From Loktanella sp. S4079 (GTDB lineage: Bacteria; Pseudomonadota; Alphaproteobacteria; Rhodobacterales; Rhodobacteraceae), in assembly GCF_000967725.1 (NCBI RefSeq), contig NZ_JXYE01000012.1:1-49033 (forward strand): 49,033 bases of DNA, written 5' to 3'. The notes below the pieces were generated by a model. That model was not told the DNA's origin. It did no database searches and was given only the letters and a program-made list of their open reading frames with translations. Position 1 is the stretch's first letter; each line of letters opens with the position of its first letter. Positions 7,057-15,002 of the stretch are shown one piece after another. The translations under genes were made by a program, and so were the position numbers.

Positions 7057-8574
7057 ATGAGAGCAATTCTTGTTGCGGCTGTTGGCGGCGCTACGGCGGT
7101 CACGTTCTATGTGGCGTCCGTGCTGACCACGTCCAAGGTAGAAGCCATCACCGCGGATCAAGTGGCAACACAAGATTCGCTCAGCACCGAGATATCCGCA
7201 CTGCAAAGCAGCAACACCACATTAGAAGATGAGGTTGGTTCACTGACGCAGTCATTGGCTTTTGCCAACGAAGAGCGGGATAGTTTGACTGCGGCGCTTG
7301 ATGGCGCAAAATCAGAGCTACAATCGATTGGGGCGACATTTGAGGCGCAACTTGCCGAACGGGATGTCGCGTTAGAAGATGCGAACATTGTCATTGCAAC
7401 ACTGACCGAAACTGTCGAAACGACAGAAGGGGCATTGGAGAATGCAAACGGCCAGTTGACGGCCCTGCAACAAGGCGCGCTAAGCGCGGCAACACGTATT
7501 GCTGAGCTTGAAAGCGGTTTGCGTGCGGCTGGCGAAGATGCGGTCATTGATGTTGATGAGCGGGTCAGCGCGCTAGAGGCATCTCTTGCTGAACGGGATA
7601 CATTGATCGAAGAGCTTCGTGCGGCGACACAAGTCGCAGCCGAAACCACAGAAACGGACGGCGCAGCAGATGAGCTGCGCGCCGAGATTGCCGCTCTGAC
7701 CGAGACGATCGCTGAACGTGACGCACAAATTGCTTCATTCGAAGACCAATCAGCGGAAACCGTCGAGGCAAGTGCAGTAAATTCCGAAGAGATTGCAGCC
7801 CTGACTGCGGATATCGCTGCACGCGACGAAACAATCGCATCACTTGAGGGCGCGCTTGAAACCGCGGCCGCAGAGACCGCAGAATTTGCCGAAGCCGCCA
7901 CAGAGGTCGAGAGCCTAACAGAAACTGTCGCCGCACGTGACGCAACAATTGCAGAGCTTGAAGCGCAATTGGCAGCGAATGCGCCTGCGGAAGATACCGC
8001 TGACTTGGATGGGCAAATCGCCGATCTGACAGCGCAATTGGCCAAGCAGGATCAAACGATTGAAATGCTGCGTCTGGGGATCGGCGACGATGCCATGCCT
8101 GCCGACGAATTGGCCGAGGTTTGCATGGGCTGGGCGCGTGGGTTGTTGGATAGTTCACAAATCACATTTGCCACCGGCACCACAACGATCAGCGATAGCT
8201 CTGTCCAAACGCTAGAGCGTCTGCGTGATCTGGCAATTGGATGTAAGAACGAAGGTCTGATGATCGAAATCGGCGGCCACACTGACAGCCAAGGCGGAGA
8301 AGCTGAAAACCAACGCCTCAGCGAGGCACGGGCGCAAGCGGTTCTAGACTATATGGTCGATTTGGGTGTTGAGGCATCTACGATGCAAGCCGTCGGATTT
8401 GGTGAAACGAACCCGGTCGCAACGAATGATACCCGTGAAGGGCGCGCCGCAAACCGTCGCATTACCTTTGAATGGAAGCTTCACAACGTCGCCGATGAAA
8501 CCGCGCAAGACGAAGCCACCGACGAAACGACCGCTGACTCTGCCGAGGCCGAGACAGCAACAGTAGACGAATAA
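7057..8574 (+). CDS. OmpA-domain envelope protein with long coiled coil
   Basis: 505 residues. An N-terminal hydrophobic segment (about residues 3-22) is an uncleaved anchor or signal. Residues about 40-340 are an Ala/Glu/Gln/Leu-rich region with heptad-like pattern and imperfect repeats (AERDAQIASFE, AARDETIASLE, AARDATIAELE), a long coiled coil. Residues about 365-480 form an OmpA-like peptidoglycan-binding domain (ITFATGT, IEIGGHTDSQG, NQRLSEARAQAVLDYM, VGFGETNPVATN, NRRITFEW). A short acidic tail ends the protein. The domain binds the meso-DAP peptide stem of peptidoglycan, so the protein should span the periplasm from the inner membrane to the cell wall. The downstream small membrane protein starts 10 nt later and is probably co-transcribed. 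Confidence 0.88.
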   Translation: MRAILVAAVGGATAVTFYVASVLTTSKVEAITADQVATQDSLSTEISALQSSNTTLEDEVGSLTQSLAFANEERDSLTAALDGAKSELQSIGATFEAQLAERDVALEDANIVIATLTETVETTEGALENANGQLTALQQGALSAATRIAELESGLRAAGEDAVIDVDERVSALEASLAERDTLIEELRAATQVAAETTETDGAADELRAEIAALTETIAERDAQIASFEDQSAETVEASAVNSEEIAALTADIAARDETIASLEGALETAAAETAEFAEAATEVESLTETVAARDATIAELEAQLAANAPAEDTADLDGQIADLTAQLAKQDQTIEMLRLGIGDDAMPADELAEVCMGWARGLLDSSQITFATGTTTISDSSVQTLERLRDLAIGCKNEGLMIEIGGHTDSQGGEAENQRLSEARAQAVLDYMVDLGVEASTMQAVGFGETNPVATNDTREGRAANRRITFEWKLHNVADETAQDEATDETTADSAEAETATVDE

Positions 8575-8584
8575 GGAGCATCCA

Positions 8585-8839
8585 ATGTCTGTAGTATTGA
8601 TCCAACTCTTCGGCTTTATGCTTGTGACCTTTGGGCTTGGTCTGCTCTTGGGGTGGGTGATCTGGCGCTATGATGATGGCACCGCACCGACGCAAGATTC
8701 CCACGAAACAGAGCTGGAATTCTGGCGCAGCAACCTAGAGCAATGCCGCTTTAAGCTAAACAACGAGCAAAACAAGGTTGAGACACTGCGCGAAGAAAAA
8801 GCGCGGCTCAAACGCCGGCTTGAGGCGCTCAGCAAATAG
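8585..8839 (+). CDS. Small membrane protein with coiled-coil tail
   Basis: 84 residues, preceded by AAGGAG about 6 nt before the ATG. Residues 5-27 form one strongly hydrophobic transmembrane segment (Gly/Leu-rich, ending GWVIWRY). Residues 40-84 are charged with heptad-like spacing (ELEFWRSNLEQ, EKARLKRRLEAL), a short coiled coil that would lie on the cytoplasmic or periplasmic side. It follows the OmpA-domain coiled-coil gene closely and shares its terminator, so a joint envelope function is likely. Family not recognised. Confidence 0.75.
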   Translation: MSVVLIQLFGFMLVTFGLGLLLGWVIWRYDDGTAPTQDSHETELEFWRSNLEQCRFKLNNEQNKVETLREEKARLKRRLEALSK

Positions 8840-8846
8840 CAAATAG

Positions 8847-8884
8847 AAAAACACCCCATGACAGCGATGCCATGGGGTGTTTTT
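8847..8884. terminator. Bidirectional terminator
   Basis: A 14-bp perfect stem AAAAACACCCCATG / CATGGGGTGTTTTT with a 10-nt loop. A-tract and T-tract flank it on both strands, so it can end both the rightward OmpA-like operon and the leftward opp operon, whose last stop is at 8889. Confidence 0.93.
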
Positions 8885-8888
8885 CGAC

Positions 8889-9896
8889 CTAGGCCGAGGC
8901 CAGAACTTCGCCCGGTGCGTGGTATGGGCAAGCCACAAAATGTTCGTTACCCAAATTCTCCATCGCAGGGCGTGCGTCGGCGCAGCTGCTGACGGCTTTG
9001 GAGCAGCGCGTGCGAAAGACACATCCCGATGGCGGCGCAAGCGGAGAGGGGAGTTCCCCTTCGAGGATTGGACGCGCGCGTGCCTTTTCCAGTGCAGGAT
9101 CAGGAATTGGGACCGATGAAATCAGCGCTTGGGTATAGGGGTGCTCTGGATCGGCGATCAGCGTGTTTGCCTCTGCGTGTTCCATTGTGCGGCCCAGATA
9201 CAGCACCATGATCCGATCACTGATGTGTTTCACGACGCTTAGGTCATGCGCGATAAAGATCACAGATAGCCCCAAGTCACGCTGAAGCCCCATCAGAAGA
9301 TTAACCACCTGCGCCTGTACAGAGACATCCAACGCAGACACAGGTTCATCGCAAATCAGCAGCTTGGGCTTAAGGATCAGCGCGCGGGCGATACCAATAC
9401 GCTGACATTGCCCACCAGAAAATTCATGCGGGTAACGGTTAATCAGATTTGGCAATAAACCAACACGTTCCATCAACTCGGTAACGCGCTTTTTGACCTC
9501 GGCACGCGGCGTTTTGGGTTCATGCGTGATGAGCGGCTCTGCGATAATTTCGCCAACAGTCATTCTTGGGTTCAGCGCGGCAAGCGGATCTTGAAATATC
9601 ATCTGTACGTCGCGCCGATGGACCCGGCGTTCAGCGGGCGTCATGCTGGCGAGGTCAGCGTCTTCGAACAATATCTCTCCACCAGACGATGGCACCGTGC
9701 CAACAATTGCCCGCGCGAGCGTGGACTTACCAGAGCCAGATTCCCCCACAATTCCCAGGCATTCACCCGCTTTCAGGTCAAAGCTGACCCCATTAACGGC
9801 ATGCAGCTTTTGCGGGGGCGTCCAAGGCCATGCACCTTGGCGGCGGATATCAAAGGTGACCGTGAGATCTTTGACAGATAGAATGGTCGACATCAT
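8889..9896 (-). CDS. oppF: Oligopeptide ABC transporter ATP-binding protein OppF
   Basis: 335 residues with Walker A GESGSGKST, signature FSGGQCQRIGIARAL, Walker B LLICDEPVSALD and the switch His in FIAHDLSVV. The C-terminal extension (EHPYTQAL, CVFRTRCSKA) is typical of the OppD/OppF/DppF oligopeptide-importer ATPases, where its Cys residues bind an iron-sulphur cluster. It energises uptake of peptides through the OppB/OppC channel. The start ATGATG overlaps the oppD stop. Last gene of the opp operon and followed by a strong terminator. Confidence 0.93.
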   Translation of the reverse strand: MMSTILSVKDLTVTFDIRRQGAWPWTPPQKLHAVNGVSFDLKAGECLGIVGESGSGKSTLARAIVGTVPSSGGEILFEDADLASMTPAERRVHRRDVQMIFQDPLAALNPRMTVGEIIAEPLITHEPKTPRAEVKKRVTELMERVGLLPNLINRYPHEFSGGQCQRIGIARALILKPKLLICDEPVSALDVSVQAQVVNLLMGLQRDLGLSVIFIAHDLSVVKHISDRIMVLYLGRTMEHAEANTLIADPEHPYTQALISSVPIPDPALEKARARPILEGELPSPLAPPSGCVFRTRCSKAVSSCADARPAMENLGNEHFVACPYHAPGEVLASA

Positions 9897-10861
9897 GCCA
9901 CCTCTGCGATTGGTTTGTGACAGGCGCGGCGATGTCCGGCGTCAAGAGTTTCAAGCAGCGGGCGTTGGGCACCGCAGTTTTCCAGCGCAACTGCGCAACG
10001 TGGCGAAAACGGGCATCCCGCTGGCAAGCGCGACATGTCAGGTGGCTCGCCCGCGATCGTGGCGAGCTCGGCTTCGTCGCGATCCAAACGTGGTACCGCT
10101 TGCAGCAGGCCCAATGTGTAAGGATGTGTCGGATTGGCAAAGACAGTTTGGGTTTCGCCCTCTTCCATCACTTGCCCACCGTAAAGCACAAGTGTCCGAT
10201 CACAGAACCCGGCAACAACACCCAGATCATGCGTAATCAAAATAATCGCAGTGCCGAATTCACGCCGAATATCGCCTAGCAATTGCATGATTTGGGCCTG
10301 AACTGTCACATCTAGCGCAGTGGTTGGTTCATCTGCGATCAGCAGCCGCGGCCGACACAAGAGCGACATGGCAATCATGATCCGCTGACGCATCCCACCC
10401 GAGAATTCATGCGGGTAATTTGTGACCCGGTTGCGTGCATCCGGAATACGCACAGCGTCTAGCATGCGCGCCGACTCTGCGATGGCGTCACGCTTGGACA
10501 TGCCTTTGTGCAGCATGAGAACCTCGGCCATCTGATCGCTGATCCGCAGATAGGGGTTCAGCGAGGTCATCGGGTCTTGGAAGATCATACCGATGTGCTG
10601 GCTGCGGATTTTGTTCAGGGCTTTGGTCGACATGCCCAATAGGTTTTGCCCATCGAAGTTGATCTCGCCTGAGGCGGTACCATTTTTCGCAAGCAAGCCC
10701 ATGGTCGCAAAGGCAGTTTGGCTTTTGCCAGAGCCGGATTCACCCACAACGGCCAGTGTTTCGCCCTCGTTTAGGCTGAGGTTCAGCCCGTTGACGGCGT
10801 TGACCTGTCCCTCGGGGGTCGAGAACGAGACTTTCAGGTCTTTGATGTTAAGCAGGCTCAT
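9893..10861 (-). CDS. oppD: Oligopeptide ABC transporter ATP-binding protein OppD
   Basis: 322 residues from the ATG at 10861, which follows the oppC stop by one base (TGATATG); a longer frame to 10909 would overlap oppC and adds no homologous sequence. Walker A GESGSGKSQ, signature FSGGMRQRIMIAMSL, Walker B LLIADEPTTALD, and the C-terminal Cys-rich extension (CPFSPRCAVALENC) of the OppD family. It pairs with OppF as the second ATPase subunit of a peptide importer in the cytoplasm. Confidence 0.93.
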   Translation of the reverse strand: MSLLNIKDLKVSFSTPEGQVNAVNGLNLSLNEGETLAVVGESGSGKSQTAFATMGLLAKNGTASGEINFDGQNLLGMSTKALNKIRSQHIGMIFQDPMTSLNPYLRISDQMAEVLMLHKGMSKRDAIAESARMLDAVRIPDARNRVTNYPHEFSGGMRQRIMIAMSLLCRPRLLIADEPTTALDVTVQAQIMQLLGDIRREFGTAIILITHDLGVVAGFCDRTLVLYGGQVMEEGETQTVFANPTHPYTLGLLQAVPRLDRDEAELATIAGEPPDMSRLPAGCPFSPRCAVALENCGAQRPLLETLDAGHRRACHKPIAEVA

Positions 10862-10862
10862 A

Positions 10863-11789
10863 TCAGCGGTCCTTTGGATCGAGCGCATCGCGCAGGCCGT
10901 CGCCAACAAAGAAGAAGGCGAAAATCGTCACGACAAAGAAGAATAGTGGGAATAGCAATTGCCACAACGTGCCGTACTGCATGGTTCCTGCGCCTTCGCT
11001 AATCAGCGCCCCTAAGCTGGTGTTCGGTTCTTGGACGCCCAGACCAAGGAAGCTGATGAAGCTTTCGAAAATGATCATGTTTGGGACCAAAAGGGTCGCA
11101 TAGACCACAACGATACCCAGTAGGTTTGGGATGATGTGCCGCAAAATGATCCGCAAGGGATGCACACCGGTGGCGACTGCGACCTCGACGAATTCTTTGT
11201 TCTTGATGGTCAGCGTCTGACCCCGCGCGATACGGGCCATATCCAGCCAAGAAATAAGCCCGATCCCGATAAACAGCATCAGGATGGAACGGCCAAAAAT
11301 GACAAGCATCAGGATCAAAACGAACATGAAGGGGATCGACATAAGAACATCGACAGTTCGCATCATGATCCCGTCAACACGGCCACCGAAATAGCCCGCA
11401 GTCGCCCCGTAAAGCGTACCGACCAAAACCGCGACCACCGCGCCAACTATCCCGACCATCAGCGAAATTCCTGTCCCTTGCACCGTCCGCGCAAAGAGGT
11501 CACGCCCGCTATTGTCGGTTCCGAAATAGTGGCCGGTTTCAAACGAAGGCACCCCAAGATGGGCGTTCCGTCCCATCAGTGAAAAGTCGACGAAATCGCG
11601 TTCCCATTGGGCAAAGAAACCGCCAAAGATTGCGAATGCCCCGACAAAGATAAGAACGATCAGCGAGACGACCGCGGCCTTGTTGCGCATGAAACGTGCG
11701 CGTGCCGTTGCCCACAGCGACCTGCCTTGTACCTCGGCGAGGGCGGCTGCGTTTTCGATTGTTTGGACGTCAGTTTGATTAGTGAACAT
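10863..11789 (-). CDS. oppC: Oligopeptide ABC transporter permease OppC
   Basis: 308 residues. An N-terminal cytoplasmic stretch is followed by a first membrane helix (AAVVSLIVLIFVGAFAIFGG). It then has a periplasmic loop containing GTDNSGRDLFARTV, the OppC/DppC hallmark, and five more helices. The EAA loop that contacts the ATPase reads EVAVATGVHPLRIILRHIIP. Forms the inner-membrane channel with OppB. Starts 12 nt after oppB. Confidence 0.92.
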   Translation of the reverse strand: MFTNQTDVQTIENAAALAEVQGRSLWATARARFMRNKAAVVSLIVLIFVGAFAIFGGFFAQWERDFVDFSLMGRNAHLGVPSFETGHYFGTDNSGRDLFARTVQGTGISLMVGIVGAVVAVLVGTLYGATAGYFGGRVDGIMMRTVDVLMSIPFMFVLILMLVIFGRSILMLFIGIGLISWLDMARIARGQTLTIKNKEFVEVAVATGVHPLRIILRHIIPNLLGIVVVYATLLVPNMIIFESFISFLGLGVQEPNTSLGALISEGAGTMQYGTLWQLLFPLFFFVVTIFAFFFVGDGLRDALDPKDR

Positions 11790-11801
11790 CGCACAACCCC
11801 C

Positions 11802-12725
11802 TTAGTAACGGATTTTGGGGTCAATCCACGCGTAGAGGATATCAACCACCAAGTTAAAGAGAATGGTCAGCGCGCCCACCAAAATGGTGATGCCCATCAT
11901 GACCGAATAATCGCGACTAAACGCTGAGTTCACAAAGAACGTGCCGATCCCGCCAGTCGAAAAGAAAGCGTCGATTACAACGGAGCCTGTGATCATGCCG
12001 ACAAATGCAGGCCCCAAGTAGGACAGCAGGGGCAGCATTGCAGGCTTCATCGCATGACGTAATATGACACGGCGCATTGGGATGCCTTTGGCGCGGGCGG
12101 TGCGGATAAAGTTGGTATTCAACACCTCGAGCATCGAAGACCGCATAATCCGTGCAATCGACGCCATGTAAGATGTAGAAAGCGCAAGGACCGGCATGAC
12201 CAGATAGGGCCATTCGCCGCCGTTCCAGCCGCCGCCGGGCAGCCATCCAAGCCATAGCGTAAAGACCAAGAGCAGAATTGGTGCCATGACAAAGTTTGGT
12301 AGAACTTGTGCCCCGACGCTAAATCCAACGGCAAGATAATCAAGCCAACTGTTTTGCTTGATGGCTGCGGCTGTGCCCAAGGTGACACCGACCACGGTGG
12401 CCACGACAAATGACCAGAAACCATAGGTCAATGTGACCGGGAAACCTTGCGCGATGATATCGTTGACCGAGCGATCTTTGAATTTGAACGATGGTCCAAA
12501 ATCAAAATGCGCTACGACACCCCAGATGTAGTCGGCAATCCGTTTCCAGAACGGTTGATCGAGACCGTATTTGGCTTCGATATTGGCCAGTACTTCGGGG
12601 GGGAGGGGTCTTTCGGAATTGAAGGGGCCGCCGGGCGCTGCATACATCAGCACGAACGACAAGATCACGAGGATCAATAGGGTTGGAATCGCCACCATGA
12701 GGCGACGAACGACAAAGCTGAACAT
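11802..12725 (-). CDS. oppB: Oligopeptide ABC transporter permease OppB
   Basis: 307 residues with an N-terminal helix (LMVAIPTLLILVILSFVLMYAAPGGP), the typical OppB opening, and five further membrane helices. The EAA loop is TARAKGIPMRRVILRHAMKP. The gene ends 12 nt before oppC and lies 83 nt behind oppA, from which it is separated by a stable hairpin. Inner-membrane channel subunit. Confidence 0.92.
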   Translation of the reverse strand: MFSFVVRRLMVAIPTLLILVILSFVLMYAAPGGPFNSERPLPPEVLANIEAKYGLDQPFWKRIADYIWGVVAHFDFGPSFKFKDRSVNDIIAQGFPVTLTYGFWSFVVATVVGVTLGTAAAIKQNSWLDYLAVGFSVGAQVLPNFVMAPILLLVFTLWLGWLPGGGWNGGEWPYLVMPVLALSTSYMASIARIMRSSMLEVLNTNFIRTARAKGIPMRRVILRHAMKPAMLPLLSYLGPAFVGMITGSVVIDAFFSTGGIGTFFVNSAFSRDYSVMMGITILVGALTILFNLVVDILYAWIDPKIRY

Positions 12726-12755
12726 GTTGAATATTCCAAGCGATAAGCTGTGTGT

Positions 12756-12786
12756 GTCGCGCCCCGATTTGGTAAGGGGGCGCGAC
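12756..12786 (-). terminator. Intra-operon hairpin between oppA and oppB
   Basis: A perfect 10-bp GC-rich stem GTCGCGCCCC / GGGGCGCGAC with an 11-nt loop and no T-tract. Such hairpins after binding-protein genes usually protect the 3' end of the abundant upstream mRNA or reduce read-through, giving more OppA than permease. Confidence 0.6.
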
Positions 12787-12808
12787 GAACGAGGTCGGCG
12801 AAGTAGAA

Positions 12809-14440
12809 TTACTCGGCGACGATGTAAAGGTCGCGTGCGTACCAGTTCTGCTGGAAGTTATTATACGGCCAGCCTTTGACGTTGTGACGTAGCATTTTGT
12901 CAGCCGCATAGTGGTAGATCGGGATGATTGGCACATCCTGCGCGATCAGTTGCTCGGCAGCCGTGTAAGCCGCCTGCGGGTTATCTGACGTTTTGGCATC
13001 AGCCATTAGCGCGTCATATTCGGCGCTTGCGTATTTTGCGTCATTATAGCCAGACTCAGACTGCATCAGGTCGAGGAAAGTGGACGCCTCATTGTAGTCG
13101 GCACACCAACCAGCTCGGGCGACTTGGTAGTCTTGGTTGCCACGTGTTTCGAGGAAGACTTGCCATTCTTCGTTACCAAGCGTGGTCTCAACACCGAGTG
13201 TCTGTTTCCACATCTGGCTGATCGCCACAGCAACCGACTCATGTGAAGCAGAGCTGTTGTAGATCAGATCCAGTGACAATGGGTTGTCGCTGCCGTAACC
13301 GGCGGCTTCCATCAGCTCGACCGCTTTTTCATTGCGCTCGGCTTGGGTCATTGTCGAGATTGGGGTTTCGGGTGTCTCAAACCCAGCAGTCGCCCAGTGC
13401 GTAAAGGTGTAAGCAGGTTTTTGACCACCAGCCAGCACGTTGTGCACAATGATGTCACGGTCAATGGCCAGAGATAGCGCCTGACGCACGTTGACGTCCA
13501 GCAGGGCTGGGTTCGTCGTGTCGGTCAGGTTGAAGGTATAATAGTAGGAACATGCATTCGGCACGGACATCACGTCTTCGGGGTACTGTGCCTGGAGTGA
13601 TGGGAATTGGCCCGCTGGGATATCGGTCCGATCCAGTTCACCAGCAAGGAATCGTGTTAGCGCAGTGTCTTCGTCATTGATGACCAGCGAAACTACTTTT
13701 TCGATGATGGTGTTTTCGTTATCCCAGTACATTTCGTTGCGTTCACGCACCAGCTTCTCTTGGGGGACGTGTTCGGTCAGGATGTATGCACCGTTTGAGA
13801 CCATGTTGCCGGGCTTCGTCCAATCTGAACCGAGCTCTTCAACAACCTGCTCAGGCACGGGGAAGGTTGTGTAGTGGGTCAGCATCTGTGGGAAATAAGG
13901 CAGCGGCTGCGTGATCTTGACGACAACGGTTTTATCATCGGGTGCACTGATGCCCAAAGCATCTGTCGGCATATCGCCAGCAATGACCTCAGACACGTTT
14001 TCAATCGCCATCAGTTCTAGAAACCACGAATATGGCGATGCCAATTCTGGGGATGCCGCACGGCGCCATGCATAAACAAAGTCGCTTGCAAGTACGGGAT
14101 CGCCATTCGACCATTTCGCATCACGCAGGGTGAATGTGTATGTCAGCAAGTCCTCGGAAACTTCGTAGCTTTCGGCAACGCCTGGAATGATGTTGCCGTC
14201 TGCATCTTGGTTCAGCAGGCCTTCGAACAAGTCACGGACGATGTCGCCGCCAGCACTGTCTTCAACCATACCCGGATCAATGGATGGGCTTTCGTCCAGA
14301 TCGCGATAGGTAAAGGTCTGATCCGCTGCGAGCAGTTCACCAGTGACCGGATGGGTTGCGTGGTCATCTGCGAAAGCTGCGCCAGCAACGATTGAAAATG
14401 CGACAGCCGTCGAGGCCATCAGTGACGATTTACACTTCAT
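12809..14440 (-). CDS. oppA: Periplasmic oligopeptide-binding protein OppA
   Basis: 543 residues. The signal peptide MKCKSSLMASTAVAFSIVAG ends at AFA before DDHATHP. The mature protein has the family 5 solute-binding-protein pattern: FTYRDLDESPSIDPG, GLLNQDADGNIIPGVAESY, YTFTLRDAKWSNGDPV, ASDFVYAWRR, and near the end QDVPIIPIYHY. It captures peptides in the periplasm and delivers them to OppBC. First gene of the opp operon; its promoter must lie in the AT-rich gap 14441-15002. Confidence 0.93.
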   Translation of the reverse strand: MKCKSSLMASTAVAFSIVAGAAFADDHATHPVTGELLAADQTFTYRDLDESPSIDPGMVEDSAGGDIVRDLFEGLLNQDADGNIIPGVAESYEVSEDLLTYTFTLRDAKWSNGDPVLASDFVYAWRRAASPELASPYSWFLELMAIENVSEVIAGDMPTDALGISAPDDKTVVVKITQPLPYFPQMLTHYTTFPVPEQVVEELGSDWTKPGNMVSNGAYILTEHVPQEKLVRERNEMYWDNENTIIEKVVSLVINDEDTALTRFLAGELDRTDIPAGQFPSLQAQYPEDVMSVPNACSYYYTFNLTDTTNPALLDVNVRQALSLAIDRDIIVHNVLAGGQKPAYTFTHWATAGFETPETPISTMTQAERNEKAVELMEAAGYGSDNPLSLDLIYNSSASHESVAVAISQMWKQTLGVETTLGNEEWQVFLETRGNQDYQVARAGWCADYNEASTFLDLMQSESGYNDAKYASAEYDALMADAKTSDNPQAAYTAAEQLIAQDVPIIPIYHYAADKMLRHNVKGWPYNNFQQNWYARDLYIVAE

Positions 14441-15002
14441 AGTTTTTCCCTGTTTTTTGCCCGCTTGCCCAACGGGCTGTTAAAATTTTTCGTGCGCCTT
14501 TTGCGTCGATCCTTAATCCTTTGACCAGAGGGTCAAATTGGCAAGTAGCATCAGTCGTGACGTGACGACAATCCAAGCAACTTCCCAAATTTTAGGCGTT
14601 TTATGAAACGTGGTACTGTGAAATCGATTACCAACAGCGCGTTCGTGCTAAACGCTGCAAGAAAAGTCTAAGATTATTTTCTGCAAAAGTAACTGTAAAT
14701 TCGCGCATTTTTGCAGGGTAACGCGATAAATTGCACGCATTTCGCCTTGGCGCAGAGGGCGGTGTCGAAAAATGATGATCGATGAAAAAATATACGAAAA
14801 TTATTTTCGTAGTGCCTAATTTTTCTGCAAGGAACACGAAAACGTGATAAGTCTACTGCATTGTTTCTAAGCGCACAGACGATCACGACGTGACGTTGTT
14901 TAAGTGTATTGAATTACCACATTTCGCGTCAGAGTATTTCATGTGACTGTTACCGAACAATGAAAATCAAATGAATACACATTGCTATCAGGGGGTTAAT
15001 TT
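14441..15002. other. Divergent AT-rich intergenic region, oppA / nuclease gene
   Basis: About 560 nt without a supportable gene. It separates the leftward opp operon from the rightward nuclease gene and must contain both promoters. The stretch 14640-15000 is rich in A/T runs (TATACGAAAATTATTTTCG at about 14790). No clear operator, riboswitch or small RNA was recognised. Confidence 0.5.

Noticed and set aside
7158..8045. Long 295-residue frame antisense to the OmpA-domain gene
   Set aside because: Ser/Ala-rich low-complexity sequence caused by the repetitive coiled-coil codons on the other strand; no ribosome site, no domain.
7565..8158. Second antisense frame (197 residues) in the same gene
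   Set aside because: Arg/Leu/Pro/Gln-rich shadow of the coiled-coil region; no sign of a protein family.
9643..10236. 197-residue plus-strand frame over oppF/oppD
   Set aside because: Antisense to conserved ATPase genes; typical of GC-rich shadow frames.
14459..14475. Short GCCCG/CGGGC hairpin upstream of oppA
   Set aside because: Only 5 bp and the following T-run lies on the strand opposite to oppA transcription; too weak to call.
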